Shown here piece after piece: positions 24,140-34,483 of a stretch of 64,000 nucleotides of DNA. A program made the position numbers and the translations under genes. The DNA is from Lentzea cavernae (lineage in GTDB: Bacteria > Actinomycetota > Actinomycetes > Mycobacteriales > Pseudonocardiaceae): positions 248,001 to 312,000 of the forward strand of contig NZ_BNAR01000007.1 of the NCBI RefSeq assembly GCF_014653695.1, in the 5' to 3' direction. Position 1 is the stretch's first letter. Every line of letters begins with the position of its first letter. The notes below the pieces were generated by a model. That model saw only the letters and a list, made by a program, of their open reading frames with translations, was not told the origin of the DNA and did not search any database.

Positions 24140-26164
24140 TCAGTCCTGCTCGGCGCCGGGCGTCGTCTTCGCGACCTGCATCAGGAACTCGATGTTGGTG
24201 CGGGACTTGCGCAGGCGGTCGAGCAGCAGGTCGATGGCCTGCTGACCGTCGAGGGCGTGGAGCACGCGGCGGAGCTTGTGCGTGACTGCCATCTCGTCCG
24301 GCGAGAGCAGGAGCTCTTCCTTGCGGGTGCCGGAGCTGTCCACGTCGACTGCCGGGAAGGTGCGCTTGTCGGCGATCTTGCGGTCGAGCTTGAGCTCGGC
24401 GTTGCCGGTGCCCTTGAACTCTTCGAAGATCACCGAGTCGCCGGCAGAGCCGGTCTCGACCAGTGCCGTCGCGATCACCGTCAGGGAGCCGCCGCCCTCG
24501 ATGTTGCGGGCGGCGCCGAGGAAGCGCTTCGGCGGGTAGAGAGCCGTCGAGTCGACACCACCGGACAGGATTCGGCCGGAGGCCGGGGCTGCCAGGTTGT
24601 AGGCGCGGCCCAGGCGGGTGATCGAGTCGAGCAGGACCACGACGTCGTGGCCCATCTCGACGAGGCGCTTGGCGCGCTCGATCGCCAGCTCGGAGATGGT
24701 CGTGTGGTCCGACGGCGGGCGGTCGAAGGTCGAGGCGATGACCTCGCCCTTCACCGAGCGCTGCATGTCGGTGACCTCTTCCGGACGCTCGTCGACCAGG
24801 ACGACCATCAGGTGGCACTCGGGGTTGTTCGTCGTGATCGCGTTCGCGATCGACTGCAGCACCGAGGTCTTGCCGGCCTTCGGCGGGGAGACGATCAGGG
24901 CGCGCTGGCCCTTGCCGATCGGCATCACCAGGTCGATGACACGGGTGGTGAGGATGTGCGGCTCGGTCTCGAGGCGCAGACGCTCGTTCGGGTAGAGCGG
25001 CGTCAGCTTCGTGAAGTCCGGGCGGTTGCGCGCCTCGTCCGGGTCCAGGCCGTTGATCTTGTCGACGCGGACCAGCGGGTTGAACTTCTGGCGCTGCTGC
25101 TCGCCGTCGCGCGGCTGGCGGACGGCGCCGGTGAGGGCGTCACCGCGGCGCAGGCCGTACTTGCGGACCAGCGAGAGCGAGACGTAGACGTCGTTCGAGC
25201 CCGCGAGGTAGCCGGAGGTGCGGACGAACGCGTAGTTCTCCAGCACGTCCAGGATGCCCGCGACCGGGAGCAGGACGTCGTCGTCGCGCACCTCGGTCTC
25301 GCGGTCGCCACGACCGCCGCCACCCTGCTCCTCGCCACGGCCACCGCGCCTGCGGCGGTCGCGGAAGCGGCCACGACGGCCGTCACCGTCGTCGTCGGAG
25401 GGACCGCCACCCTGGCGGTCTCCGCCACGGTCGCCGCGCTCGTTGCGGTCACCGCGGTCGCGGTTGCGGTCACGGCCGCCACGCTCGTTGCGGTCACCGC
25501 GGTCGCCACGCTCAGAACGCTCGCCGCGGTCACCGCGGTCGGAACGCTCAGCGCGGTCACCACGGTCCGAACGCTCGCCGCGGTCCGAACGCTCAGCGCG
25601 CTCACCACGGTCGGGACGCTCAGCACGCTCGGTGCGCTCGCCACGCTCAGGGCGCTCGGCGCGCTGCTCGGACTGCTGCGGCTGGCCTTCGCCCTCGGCG
25701 TTGCCGCCGCCACGGCCGGAACGGCGGCGACGGTTTCCACGGCGCCCCCCGTCCTCGGACGAGCGGGCGTCGTCGCCGGACTCGGCGGCCGCGGGCTTCT
25801 CCGCTACCTCGAGCTGCTGCTGAACAGGCTTCTCGACGGCCTTTTCGGCCTTGGCGACAGCCGGCTTCTCAGCGGGGGCCTCGGCCTTCGCGGCGGCCTT
25901 CTCAGCTTTCGCGGGCTTCTCGGCCTTCGCCGGGGCGCCGGAGCCTTGCTTCTCCTTGATGGCCGCGATCAGGTCGCCCTTGCGCAGGCCTGCGGTTCCG
26001 GTGATGCCCATTTGGCCCGCGAGCTCACGCAGCTCAGCGAGCACCATGCCGGACAGACCCGCGCGGCGGCGCGGCGTCGTGCCGTTCGTAGGGGTGGACA
26101 GAGCGTTCTCCTCGGCTCCAGAACCAGATGCAGCTGCGCTGCTCAGCAAATCGGTGTTGCTCAC
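24140..26164 (-). CDS. rho: Transcription termination factor Rho with long charged N-terminal insert
   Basis: Hexameric RNA helicase that ends transcription of untranslated RNA. The 674-residue protein is about 250 longer than E. coli Rho. Residues about 1-70 hold a SAP-like Rho N-domain (LAELRELAGQMGITGTAGLR, KGDLIAAI). Residues about 75-290 are an Ala/Lys/Glu then Arg/Gly/Asp/Glu-rich tract of repeated GERSDRGDR-type units. From about 295 comes the RNA-binding and ATPase core, with the P-loop SPPKAGKTSVLQS, the Walker B region VVVLLDSITRLGRAYN and the arginine-finger region. Insert-bearing Rho is typical of actinobacteria and alters RNA binding there. GTG start (MSNTDLLSSA). Confidence 0.97.
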   Translation of the reverse strand: MSNTDLLSSAAASGSGAEENALSTPTNGTTPRRRAGLSGMVLAELRELAGQMGITGTAGLRKGDLIAAIKEKQGSGAPAKAEKPAKAEKAAAKAEAPAEKPAVAKAEKAVEKPVQQQLEVAEKPAAAESGDDARSSEDGGRRGNRRRRSGRGGGNAEGEGQPQQSEQRAERPERGERTERAERPDRGERAERSDRGERSDRGDRAERSDRGDRGERSERGDRGDRNERGGRDRNRDRGDRNERGDRGGDRQGGGPSDDDGDGRRGRFRDRRRRGGRGEEQGGGGRGDRETEVRDDDVLLPVAGILDVLENYAFVRTSGYLAGSNDVYVSLSLVRKYGLRRGDALTGAVRQPRDGEQQRQKFNPLVRVDKINGLDPDEARNRPDFTKLTPLYPNERLRLETEPHILTTRVIDLVMPIGKGQRALIVSPPKAGKTSVLQSIANAITTNNPECHLMVVLVDERPEEVTDMQRSVKGEVIASTFDRPPSDHTTISELAIERAKRLVEMGHDVVVLLDSITRLGRAYNLAAPASGRILSGGVDSTALYPPKRFLGAARNIEGGGSLTVIATALVETGSAGDSVIFEEFKGTGNAELKLDRKIADKRTFPAVDVDSSGTRKEELLLSPDEMAVTHKLRRVLHALDGQQAIDLLLDRLRKSRTNIEFLMQVAKTTPGAEQD
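25390..25700 (-). repeat. Degenerate repeat tract inside rho
   Basis: Runs of near-repeats of an approximately 9-24 base unit encode alternating Arg, Gly, Asp, Glu and Ser (for example DRGERSDRGDRAERSDRGDR). The repeats explain why long false frames appear on the other strand here. Such tracts expand and contract by slippage, so length may vary between close relatives. Confidence 0.75.
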
Positions 26165-26482
26165 GCATGTCCTTCCTGACCAGGCCCCGCCTCCTACGCG
26201 ACCCAGCGGACCCGTCTTCCCACTTCAACCGGGGAACGACGGTCAGTCCGATGCAGACGGAAGCACACACCGCTTCCGGCAAGCACGGGACTTTTCTCAG
26301 TTCACGGCGATCGGGTGCCTCTTTGCGTCCGCCCCGCCCGCACGGCACAGAGCCGGAACACAAAAGGATTGCGACCCGGAACGAGTGTCCGGGCGCGACA
26401 CCGGCGCCCGTGCGCGCAGTGACTGATCGCCCCCGAGGGTAGACGCCGGTCCTCCACCATGCAACAACCGGGGTCGGGCGTG
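26165..26482. other. Gap between thrB and rho: leader and terminator region
   Basis: No credible gene in 318 bp. A CGGGCGC/GCGCCCG hairpin (26390-26396 with 26404-26410) lies about 75 bp past the thrB stop and could end the thr operon. The rest would be the rho promoter and 5' leader on the minus strand. Rho commonly represses its own gene through its leader, but I see no specific signal. Confidence 0.4.
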
Positions 26483-27337
26483 TCAGTCCAATGGACGAAC
26501 GCGCACGCCGGCGGCGTCGACGTCGAGTCTGCGCACGTCGAAGCCGTGCGTGTCGACCTCGGCCGGAAGATCACCGAAGGCGATCACGGTGGGTCCCGCT
26601 CCGGACACGCAGGCGGGAACACCGAGCTTGCGAAGATCGTTGATCACCCGAACGGTGTCGGGCCATGCGGGCTCGCGGTAGTTCTGGTGAAGTCGATCCT
26701 CAGTCGCAGCAAGGAGAACGGACGGATCGCGCGTCAGCGCGTGCACCGCGAGGGCAGCGCGCCCCGCGGCGTGCGCGGCGTCCGCGTGCGGAACTTCGGC
26801 CGGCAGCAGGCCGCGCGTGGTCTTGGTGGACGACTCCGCGGCCGGGATCAGGACCACCGGGCGCACCCGTGCGTCGGCGTCCGTCCGGACAGCGCGGTAC
26901 CGCTCCCCTTCGGACCACGCGACGACGACGCCGCCGTACAAGGAGGCGGCGGCGTTGTCCGCGTGCCCCTCGAACTCGGCGGCGATTTGCAACGCGTCCG
27001 TGTCCAACTCGCGACCCGTCAGGGTGAACCCGGCTACGACTCCCGCCACGATCGCGGCGGCCGACGAGCCCAGTCCCCGTGCGTGCGGAATGGTGTTGCG
27101 GCACTTCAGGGCCAGTCCACCGGTGTAGCCGGTGGCGCGGACGGCCCGCACGACGAGATGGGTCTCGTCGAGCGGGACGTCGCCTGATCCGGCACCGTCG
27201 ACCGTGATCGAGAGGCCGTCGACACCCTCGCCGCCGGCCACCTCCACGTCGTCGTACATGCCGAGCGCCATGCCGAGCGCGTCGAACCCCGACCCGAGGT
27301 TCGCGGTCGACGCGGGGACGGAGACGAGGAACTTCAC
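26483..27337 (-). CDS. thrB: Homoserine kinase
   Basis: GHMP-family kinase that phosphorylates homoserine for threonine synthesis. About 284 residues: it opens [20 protein letters not shown] and has the ATP-binding motif [17 protein letters not shown]. It ends near [14 protein letters not shown], the family's third motif. The GTG at 27337 overlaps the thrC stop by 4 bp, which settles the start; the frame extends further upstream only through thrC. Last gene of the argS-lysA-hom-thrC-thrB operon. Confidence 0.96.
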   Translation of the reverse strand: MKFLVSVPASTANLGSGFDALGMALGMYDDVEVAGGEGVDGLSITVDGAGSGDVPLDETHLVVRAVRATGYTGGLALKCRNTIPHARGLGSSAAAIVAGVVAGFTLTGRELDTDALQIAAEFEGHADNAAASLYGGVVVAWSEGERYRAVRTDADARVRPVVLIPAAESSTKTTRGLLPAEVPHADAAHAAGRAALAVHALTRDPSVLLAATEDRLHQNYREPAWPDTVRVINDLRKLGVPACVSGAGPTVIAFGDLPAEVDTHGFDVRRLDVDAAGVRVRPLD

Positions 27338-28386
27338 GCGAGCTCCAGCGCGTACGCGACGGCACCGGGGTCGACCGGGATCGGCTCGACCTCGGTGACG
27401 CCGAGCAACGCCGTGTCGGGGTCCTTCAGACCGTGGCCCGTGACGGTGCACACAACCGTCGAGCCCTTGGGCAGGCGCCCGTCCTCGGCGGTCATCAGCA
27501 GACCGGCGATGGACGCGGCCGACGCCGGTTCGACGAAGATGCCCTCGGACGACGCCAGCAGGCGGTACGCGGCGAGGATCTGCTCGTCGGTGACGGCGTC
27601 GATCAGGCCTCCGGACTCGTCACGGGCGTCGACCGCACCCGTCCACGAGGCCGGCGAACCGATGCGGATCGCGGTCGCGATGGTCTCCGGGTTGGGCACC
27701 GGCTGGCCGCTGACCAGCGGCGCGGCCCCCGCGGCCTGGAAGCCGAACATCTTCGGCAGGCCCTTGTCGTAGGACGTGTAGCCCTTCCAGTACGCGGTGA
27801 TGTTGCCCGCGTTGCCGACCGGCAGGCAGTGCACGTCCGGAGCCTGCCCGAGCACGTCGGCGACCTCCCACGCGGCGGTCTGCTGACCGACCAGGCGCAC
27901 GGGGTTGACCGAGTTCACGAGCGTGACGGGGTACTCGGCGGCGGTCTTCGACGCCAGCTCCAGGCAGTCGTCGAAGTTGCCGTCGATCTGCAGGATCTTC
28001 GCGCCGTGCATGACGGCCTGCGCGAGCTTGCCCATCGCGATCTTGCCGCTGGGCACGAGCACGGCCGCCGTCAGACCGGCCTTGGCCGCGTAGGCCGCGG
28101 CGGAGGCCGACGTGTTGCCGGTGGAGGCGCAGATCACAGCCTTGAGGCCGGAGGCGAGCGCGTACGTCATGGCCACGGTCATGCCGCGGTCCTTGAACGA
28201 GCCGGTCGGGTTCGCGCCCTCGACCTTGACCCACACGTCGGACCCGGCCGCCTCGGAGAGGCGCTTGGCGTGCACCAGCGGCGTGCCGCCCTCGTGCAGC
28301 GTCACGACCTCGGCGCCCTCGGGAATCTCGATGCGGTCCCGGTAGGCGTTGATGAGCCCGGGCCAGCCCGCTCTTGAGGCGTTCAC
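27334..28386 (-). CDS. thrC: Threonine synthase
   Basis: PLP enzyme turning O-phosphohomoserine into threonine. At 350 residues it belongs to the short class. The PLP lysine lies in [18 protein letters not shown], and the phosphate-binding loop is [15 protein letters not shown]. The GTG start overlaps the hom stop by 4 bp, and its stop overlaps thrB by 4 bp. No anomaly seen. Confidence 0.97.
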   Translation of the reverse strand: MNASRAGWPGLINAYRDRIEIPEGAEVVTLHEGGTPLVHAKRLSEAAGSDVWVKVEGANPTGSFKDRGMTVAMTYALASGLKAVICASTGNTSASAAAYAAKAGLTAAVLVPSGKIAMGKLAQAVMHGAKILQIDGNFDDCLELASKTAAEYPVTLVNSVNPVRLVGQQTAAWEVADVLGQAPDVHCLPVGNAGNITAYWKGYTSYDKGLPKMFGFQAAGAAPLVSGQPVPNPETIATAIRIGSPASWTGAVDARDESGGLIDAVTDEQILAAYRLLASSEGIFVEPASAASIAGLLMTAEDGRLPKGSTVVCTVTGHGLKDPDTALLGVTEVEPIPVDPGAVAYALELA

Positions 28387-29684
28387 TCTTCGCCCTCCAC
28401 CCTCATGACGCTGACGACGTCCCGCACCACGGGGAGGCCACCGATTTTGTCCACAGTGGACCGCAGAGCGGCGTCGGTCGCCGCGTGCGTGACGATCACC
28501 AGGCTGGCGTCCTCGGTGCGGCCTTCCTGGCGCACCGCGGCGATGCTCACGTCGTGCTCGGCGAACACGGCGGCGACCTGCGAGAGGACACCCGCCTTGT
28601 CCGCCACGTCGAGGCTGATGTGGTAGCGGGTGGGCGTGTTGCCCATGGGCTGCGCTGACAACGCGGCGTAGGCCGACTCGCGCGGGCCGTGCCCGCTCGC
28701 GACCATGTTGCGCGCCACGGCGACCAGGTCGCCGACCACGGCGCTCGCCGTCGGGGCGCCACCGGCACCCTGCCCGTAGAACATCATCTCCCCCGCCGCG
28801 TCGGCCTCGACGAACACGGCGTTGAACGCGCCGTTGACGCTCGCCAGCGGATGCGTCCTGGGGATCATGGCCGGGTGCACTCGAACGGCGACTGACTCCT
28901 GGCCGGACGGGCTGACCACGCGCTCGCAGATCGCGAGCAGCTTCACCGTGCGGCCGAGGCCCTTGGCCGCCGCGATGTCCGCCGCGGACACCGCGCGGAT
29001 GCCCTCGCGGTACACGTCCGACGCCGTCACCCGCGTGTGGAACGCAAGGGACGCAAGGATCGCGGCCTTCGACGCGGCGTCGAACCCGTCGACGTCCGCG
29101 GTCGGGTCGGCCTCGGCGTAACCGAGGCGCGAGGCCTCCTCGAGCGTCTCGGCGTAGCCCGCGCCCGTGGCGTCCATCGCGGACAGGATGAAGTTCGTCG
29201 TGCCGTTCACGATGCCCATGACGCGCGTGATCCGGTCTCCCGCAAGGGATTCCCGCAACGGGCGCAGCAACGGGATCGCGCCGGCGACGGCGGCCTCGAA
29301 GTACAGGTCCGCGCCGGACGCGTCAGCGGCCTCGAACAGGTCCGAGCCGTGCTCGGCCAGCAGCGCCTTGTTCGCCGTCACGACGGACTTGCCGGCGCGC
29401 AACGCCTCCAGCAGCAGGCCGCGCGTCGGGTCGATGCCGCCGATGACCTCGACGATCACGTCCACGTCGTCGGACTTCACGAGCGCCGCGGCGTCCGTGG
29501 TGAGCAGGTGCTCCGGCACTTCACGGTGTTTGTTCGGCCTGCGCACGGCGATGCCCACGATCTCGACCGGCGCGCCGATGCGCTGGGTGAGGTCCTCGGC
29601 CTGGTCGGTCAGCAGCCGGACTACCTCCGTGCCCACCGTGCCACAGCCGAGCAAGGCGACCCGAATCGGTTTCACGGCTTTCAT
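28383..29684 (-). CDS. hom: Homoserine dehydrogenase
   Basis: Reduces aspartate semialdehyde to homoserine with NAD(P)H, the branch point to threonine, methionine and isoleucine. The 433-residue protein has an N-terminal Rossmann fold ([15 protein letters not shown]) and a catalytic domain with [20 protein letters not shown]-terminal ACT domain (about 355-425, [20 protein letters not shown]) is the site of threonine feedback inhibition in the family. ATG overlaps the lysA stop by 4 bp. Confidence 0.97.
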   Translation of the reverse strand: MKAVKPIRVALLGCGTVGTEVVRLLTDQAEDLTQRIGAPVEIVGIAVRRPNKHREVPEHLLTTDAAALVKSDDVDVIVEVIGGIDPTRGLLLEALRAGKSVVTANKALLAEHGSDLFEAADASGADLYFEAAVAGAIPLLRPLRESLAGDRITRVMGIVNGTTNFILSAMDATGAGYAETLEEASRLGYAEADPTADVDGFDAASKAAILASLAFHTRVTASDVYREGIRAVSAADIAAAKGLGRTVKLLAICERVVSPSGQESVAVRVHPAMIPRTHPLASVNGAFNAVFVEADAAGEMMFYGQGAGGAPTASAVVGDLVAVARNMVASGHGPRESAYAALSAQPMGNTPTRYHISLDVADKAGVLSQVAAVFAEHDVSIAAVRQEGRTEDASLVIVTHAATDAALRSTVDKIGGLPVVRDVVSVMRVEGEE

Positions 29685-31099
29685 ACCTCCAGACGGAACA
29701 GGTCGTCCTCGGTCTCGCGACGCAGCAGCAGCCGCGCCTCCCCGTCGGTCACCGCGGCGAGCGCGGGCCTCGGAAGTCGGTTGTACCCGCTCGCCATCGA
29801 GTAGCAGTAGGCCCCTGTGGCGGCGATCGCAACCAGGTCGCCCGGCGCGAGGTCGTCGGGCAGCCAGCAGTCGCGCACCACGATGTCACCGGACTCGCAG
29901 TGCTTGCCCACGACACGACACAGCACGGCCCTCGATTCGGGCTCGGACGCCCGTGAGACCAGCTTGCAGTCGTAGACCGCGTCGTACAGGGCGGTGCGGA
30001 TGTTGTCGCTCATGCCGCCGTCGACGCTGACGTACCGGCGGCGCGCGCCGCCGTCGAGCTCGATGTCCTTGATCGTGCCGACCTCGTACACGGTGACCGT
30101 GCCGGGGCCGACGATCGCGCGGCCGGGCTCGACCGCGATGCGGGGCATCGGCAGGCCGTTGTGCTCGCACTCCTTCTGCACGATGTTGTGCAGCTGCCGC
30201 GCGAGCTCGGCGGGCGGGGGCGGGTCGTCGTCCGGCGTGTAGGCGATGCCGAGACCGCCGCCGAGGTCGACGACGTTCAACGACGGCACGTCGCCGTGCT
30301 CCTCGCGGATCTCGGCGAGCAGGCCGATCACGCGGCGCGCGGCGACCTCGAAGCCGGAGGCGTCGAAGATCTGCGAGCCGATGTGGCTGTGCAGGCCGAC
30401 GAGCTCCAGGCCGCTCGCCTTGAGCACGCGGCGCACCGCCTCGGCCGCGTCGCCGGAGGACAGCGAGAAGCCGAACTTCTGGTCCTCGTGCGCGGTCGCG
30501 ATGAACTCGTGCGTGTGCGCCTCGACGCCGACCGTCACGCGGATCAGCACCGGCTGCACCACACCGCGGTCGCGCGCGATCTGGTCGAGCCTCGCGATCT
30601 CGTAGTAGGAGTCGACGACGATCCCGCCGACACCGGCCTCGACGGCCGCGATCAGTTCGGGAACGCTCTTGTTGTTGCCGTGCAACGCGATGCGCTCGGC
30701 CGGGAAGTCCGCTCGCAGGGCGATGGCGAGCTCGCCACCGCTGCAGACGTCGATGGAGAGGCCCTCTTCGGCCACCCACTTCGCGACCTGCACGCTCAGG
30801 AACGCCTTGGAGGCGTAGTGCACGAGCGTCGGGTCGCCGAACGCCTCGGCGTGCTCGCGGCACCGCGCGCGGAAGTCCTGCTCGTCCATGACGAACAACG
30901 GGGTGCCGTACTGCTCGGCGAGCGTGCGCACGTCCACGCCCGCAAGCTCCAGGACGCCGGCGTCGTTGCGCTGGGCGTTGCGGGGCCACACGGTGGGGTG
31001 CAGGTGGTCGAGCTGGTCGGTGGAGGAGGGGCGGTCGCCGGCGGTGTTGCCGGGTGCCGTGACGTCGGCGTGCCGAGGTCCAGCGGGATGTGCTCGCAT
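29681..31099 (-). CDS. lysA: Diaminopimelate decarboxylase
   Basis: PLP enzyme that makes lysine from meso-diaminopimelate. The 472-residue protein has the PLP lysine in [29 protein letters not shown] in the barrel, and the active-site segment [16 protein letters not shown] with the catalytic Cys. An N-terminal leader of about 35 residues is typical of actinobacterial LysA. Its ATG shares one base with the argS stop (TAATG). Confidence 0.97.
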   Translation of the reverse strand: MRAHPAGPRHADVTAPGNTAGDRPSSTDQLDHLHPTVWPRNAQRNDAGVLELAGVDVRTLAEQYGTPLFVMDEQDFRARCREHAEAFGDPTLVHYASKAFLSVQVAKWVAEEGLSIDVCSGGELAIALRADFPAERIALHGNNKSVPELIAAVEAGVGGIVVDSYYEIARLDQIARDRGVVQPVLIRVTVGVEAHTHEFIATAHEDQKFGFSLSSGDAAEAVRRVLKASGLELVGLHSHIGSQIFDASGFEVAARRVIGLLAEIREEHGDVPSLNVVDLGGGLGIAYTPDDDPPPPAELARQLHNIVQKECEHNGLPMPRIAVEPGRAIVGPGTVTVYEVGTIKDIELDGGARRRYVSVDGGMSDNIRTALYDAVYDCKLVSRASEPESRAVLCRVVGKHCESGDIVVRDCWLPDDLAPGDLVAIAATGAYCYSMASGYNRLPRPALAAVTDGEARLLLRRETEDDLFRLEV

Positions 31100-32736
31100 T
31101 ACATTCGCTCCGGTGCGGTGACGCCGAGCAGGCCGAGGCCGGCTCCGAAAACATTCCTGGTCGCGGCGCAGAGCGTGAGTCTCGCCCGGTGCAACGGGGT
31201 GGGTGCCTCGTCGCCCTGGGGAAGGACGCGGACGCCGTTCGTGCGGTCGTAGAAGCGGTGGAAGGCCCCGGCCAGCTCTTCGAGGTACCTCGCCACCCGG
31301 TGGGGTTCGCGCAGCTCGGCGGCGGTGGCCACCACTCGCGGGAACTCGCCGATGGTGCGGATGAGTGCGCCCTCGCGCTCGTGGGTGAGCAGCGCGAAGT
31401 CCTCATCGGGGGTGATGCCCAGTTCGGCGGCGTTGCGCAGGATCGACGACGTGCGGGAGTGCGCGTACTGCACGTAGTAGACCGGGTTCTCGCTCTCGTG
31501 CTTGCGCAGCAGGTCGAGGTCGATGTCGAGACCCGAGTCGACCGACGAGCGGATCATGGCGTAGCGCGCCGCGTCCACGCCGACCGCGTCGACCAGGTCC
31601 TCCATCGTGATGACGGTGCCCGCGCGCTTGCTCATCCGGACGGGCTGGCCGTCGCTGACGAGGTTCACGAGCTGGCCGATCAGCACCTCGACGCTGCCGG
31701 GGTCGTCGCCCAGCGCGGCCGCCGCGGCCTTGAGGCGCGCGATGTAGCCGTGGTGGTCGGCGCCGAGCATGTAGATGCACAGGTCGAAGCCGCGGCCGCG
31801 CTTGTCGACGAGGTAGGCGATGTCGCCCGCGATGTAGGCCGGGTTGCCGTCGCTCTTGATGACGACGCGGTCCTTGTCGTCACCGAAGTCCGTGGACCGC
31901 AGCCACCAGGCGCCGTCCTTCTCGTAGAGCGAGCCGTTGGCCTTGAGCTTCGTGATCGCCTCTTCGACGCGGCCGCTCTCGTGCAGCGAGTCCTCGTGGA
32001 AGTAGACGTCGAAGTCGGTGCCGAACTCGTGCAGGCTGCGCTTGATCTCCTCGAACATGAGCCCGACGCCGACCCTGCGCACCGTCTCCGGGTCGCCCAG
32101 GGCGCCCGGTTCGCGGCGCAGGACCTCGGCGGCGATGTCGCTCACGTACGTGCCCGCGTAACCGTCCTCGGGGGCCGGCTCGCCCTTCGCGGCGGCGATC
32201 AGCGACCGGACGAACCTGTCGATCTGCGCGCCGGCGTCGTTGAAGTAGTACTCGCGGGTGACCTCGGCGCCGCGGGCCCGCAGGATCCGGCCCAGCGCGT
32301 CGCCGACGGCCGCCCAGCGCGCGCCACCGAGGTGGATGGGGCCCGTCGGGTTCGCGGAGACGAACTCCAGGTTGATCAGCTTGCCCCGCAGCTCGGCGCC
32401 CGTGCCGTAACCGGCCTCCAGCGCGTCCTGGAGGATCGCGCCCTGGGCCTCGGCGGCGATCGTGAGGTTCAGGAAGCCGGGGCCGGCGACGTCGGCCTTC
32501 GCGATGGCGGACCGGCTCACGAGGGCTTCGGCGAGCCACGTGGCGAGATCGCGCGGGGGGACACCGGTCTTCTTGGCGATCTGGAGCGCGACGTTGGTGG
32601 CGTAGTCGCCGTGCCCGGGGTTCCTGGGTCGCTCGACCGTCACCCGCTCGGGTGTGGCGGTGGTGTCGAGACCCCGGTCGGCCAGCAACTGGGCAACCGC
32701 GGTCCTGACGAGATCGGCGAGCGCTTCGGGTGTCAC
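31099..32736 (-). CDS. argS: Arginyl-tRNA synthetase
   Basis: Charges tRNA-Arg. The product is about 545 residues with class I features: the HIGH-type motif is [20 protein letters not shown], the KMSKS-type motif is [12 protein letters not shown], and the anticodon-binding domain ends [11 protein letters not shown]. The GTG at 32736 ([16 protein letters not shown]) matches the family start; an in-frame upstream extension to 32808 looks non-coding. No Shine-Dalgarno is evident, so the message may be leaderless. First gene of the lysine/threonine operon. Confidence 0.96.
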   Translation of the reverse strand: MTPEALADLVRTAVAQLLADRGLDTTATPERVTVERPRNPGHGDYATNVALQIAKKTGVPPRDLATWLAEALVSRSAIAKADVAGPGFLNLTIAAEAQGAILQDALEAGYGTGAELRGKLINLEFVSANPTGPIHLGGARWAAVGDALGRILRARGAEVTREYYFNDAGAQIDRFVRSLIAAAKGEPAPEDGYAGTYVSDIAAEVLRREPGALGDPETVRRVGVGLMFEEIKRSLHEFGTDFDVYFHEDSLHESGRVEEAITKLKANGSLYEKDGAWWLRSTDFGDDKDRVVIKSDGNPAYIAGDIAYLVDKRGRGFDLCIYMLGADHHGYIARLKAAAAALGDDPGSVEVLIGQLVNLVSDGQPVRMSKRAGTVITMEDLVDAVGVDAARYAMIRSSVDSGLDIDLDLLRKHESENPVYYVQYAHSRTSSILRNAAELGITPDEDFALLTHEREGALIRTIGEFPRVVATAAELREPHRVARYLEELAGAFHRFYDRTNGVRVLPQGDEAPTPLHRARLTLCAATRNVFGAGLGLLGVTAPERM

Positions 32737-32905
32737 GCCAGAAGAGTTTAGAGAAGCGTTGTCGCAGGTCTCGACCGGGTTACCGGGTCTCGGAGGGTGA
32801 GACGGCAAGTGTTAACGCACACGTGGTATCGCACTGCGCTGACGGTGACCAGACACGATGTCCCTACACTGGCGCCGGTTGACCAGGACGACATCTGAGG
32901 CGGAC

Positions 32906-33730
32906 ATGACCAGCGGCAAGAAGACGAAGGCCACGCGCAACAGCGTGGCCGCGGCCCGTTCCTCGGTGGTGGCGAGCAAGCCGAAGCCGTGGGGCACGAT
33001 CATCGCGGTCATCGCGGTGCTGGGCCTCGCGGGCGGTGTTTTCGGGTATGCGTACTCGCAGATCCACGCGAACAACGTCAAAGAGGCCGCCCTGGCCAAG
33101 TGGAAGCCCTCCGACACGAACAAGGACCCGTCGACCGCGCTCGCGGGCATCGTGGTCAAGGAGTACAAGGGCTCCCGCCACGTCGAGCCGACCCAGCGCG
33201 TCGCCTACGACCAGACCCCCGCGTTCGGTGGCCCGCACGACGCCACCTGGGCCGACTGCACCGGCGTCGTCTACGACAAGGCGATCCGCACGGAGAACAT
33301 CGTCCACGGCCTGGAGCACGGCGCGGTCTGGATCGCGTACAACCCGGACCAGATCAAGGACGAGGCCCTCAACAAGCTGAAGGTCAAGGTCGAGGGCATC
33401 CCGTACATGGCGCTGTCGCCGTTCCCAGGCCTCGACAAGCCGGTCTCCCTGCAGTCGTGGGGCCACCAGCTGAAGCTGGACAACGTCGACGACGAGCGCG
33501 TCGACCAGTTCATCTCCTCGCTGCTGCGCAACCCGAACACCTACCCCGAGGTCGGCGCGTCCTGCGAGAACCCGCAGTTCCTGTCGAACCCGGCCCCGTT
33601 CGTGGCCGAGAAGCCGGGCGCCGACGCCGTGCCGATGGACGGCGGCAAGGACGACTCGAAGACCGAGGGCCAGCCGAACACGAGCACGCCGCCGTCGTCG
33701 AACTCCGTGTCGACGCCCCCGTCGAGCTGA
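32906..33730 (+). CDS. DUF3105 membrane-anchored protein
   Basis: A 274-residue protein with a basic cytoplasmic start, one membrane helix (about 31-52, WGTIIAVIAVLGLAGGVFGY) and an outside DUF3105 domain. The domain contains TPAFGGPHDATWADCTGVVY, the signature ENIVHGLEHGAVWIAYNPD and ASCENPQF; the His residues and two Cys are conserved features of DUF3105. A Pro/Ser/Thr-rich tail follows. The ATG at 32906 has GAGG upstream. It overlaps the DUF305 gene by one base, a pairing widespread in actinobacteria next to argS. Function unknown; metal binding is possible. Confidence 0.88.
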   Translation: MTSGKKTKATRNSVAAARSSVVASKPKPWGTIIAVIAVLGLAGGVFGYAYSQIHANNVKEAALAKWKPSDTNKDPSTALAGIVVKEYKGSRHVEPTQRVAYDQTPAFGGPHDATWADCTGVVYDKAIRTENIVHGLEHGAVWIAYNPDQIKDEALNKLKVKVEGIPYMALSPFPGLDKPVSLQSWGHQLKLDNVDDERVDQFISSLLRNPNTYPEVGASCENPQFLSNPAPFVAEKPGADAVPMDGGKDDSKTEGQPNTSTPPSSNSVSTPPSS

Positions 33731-34428
33731 TGTCCGCTCCGATCGACGCCGACGAGAGGTCCGGCGGCCCTTCGGGGCTGACCCGGACCCTCGTCATCGG
33801 CGCAGCGGTCCTGGCCGTGCTCCTGCTGGGCGCGGCCGTGGGCCTGCTGGTGAAGCTCCCGGGCTCCTCCACGACGTCCGCGGCCCCGGCCTCCGGCTCC
33901 GTGGACGTCGGCTTCTGCCAGGACATGTCCATGCACCACCTGCAGGGCATCCAGATGGCGAACACCGCCCGCGACCGCTCCACCGACCCGGAGATCCGCC
34001 AGCTCGCCTTCGACATCTCCTCCACCCAGCTCGAACAGGTGGGGCGGATGAAGGGCTGGCTGATGATGTGGAACGAGCACGAGCAGAACATCTCCGGCGT
34101 CTACATGAAGTGGATGGACGCCGCCGGGGTCCACGGCCACGGCGCCACCACCCCGGAGGCGGGCAAGCCGATCATGCCCGGCATGGCCACCACCGAAGAG
34201 CTGACCAAGCTGCGCACCATGCCGCAGGGACGCGACTTCGACGTGTACTGGCTCCAGCTGATGCTCCGCCACCACATGGGCGGCGCACCGATGGCCGAGT
34301 ACGCCTCGACCGCCGCCGGCCAGCCGTTCGTGCGAACGCTCTCCGACAACATGCTGAAGTCGCAGTCCGCCGAGACCGACCTGATGAAGGACTACCTGGC
34401 GAAGCGCGGAGCCGCCCCGCTGCCGTAG
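33730..34428 (+). CDS. DUF305 (ferritin-like) exported protein
   Basis: A 232-residue protein with a membrane anchor (about 19-42) and a DUF305 four-helix domain. His/Met-rich helices carry the putative metal ligands: CQDMSMHHLQGIQMANTARD, MKGWLMMWNEHEQN and LMLRHHMGGAPMAEYA. DUF305 proteins are often linked with copper handling; that is family association, not proof here. The ATG at 33730 shares a base with the previous stop (TGATG), so the two are co-translated. Confidence 0.88.
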   Translation: MSAPIDADERSGGPSGLTRTLVIGAAVLAVLLLGAAVGLLVKLPGSSTTSAAPASGSVDVGFCQDMSMHHLQGIQMANTARDRSTDPEIRQLAFDISSTQLEQVGRMKGWLMMWNEHEQNISGVYMKWMDAAGVHGHGATTPEAGKPIMPGMATTEELTKLRTMPQGRDFDVYWLQLMLRHHMGGAPMAEYASTAAGQPFVRTLSDNMLKSQSAETDLMKDYLAKRGAAPLP

Positions 34429-34453
34429 CCCGGTTCCTCTTGTCGCTGCGCGA

Positions 34454-34483
34454 GGGCCGTCCCCAGAGGTGTGGGGGCGGCCC
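34454..34483 (+). terminator. Terminator after the DUF3105-DUF305 pair
   Basis: An 11-bp stem with one mismatch (GGGCCGTCCCC with GGGGGCGGCCC, 8-base loop) followed by TTTC, 25 bp past the stop codon. Confidence 0.75.

Noticed and set aside
25390..25700. Regular spacing suggestive of a CRISPR array
   Set aside because: The repeats are in-frame coding units of rho with variable length and no unique spacers.
26165..26482. Threonine/lysine riboswitch or attenuator
   Set aside because: No conserved riboswitch core or leader peptide with runs of Thr or Lys codons is visible; the operon's own 5' end is before argS.
31099..32808. argS start at 32808
   Set aside because: The extra N-terminal residues are unlike the family, whose proteins begin at the (V/M)TPEALADLV start at 32736.
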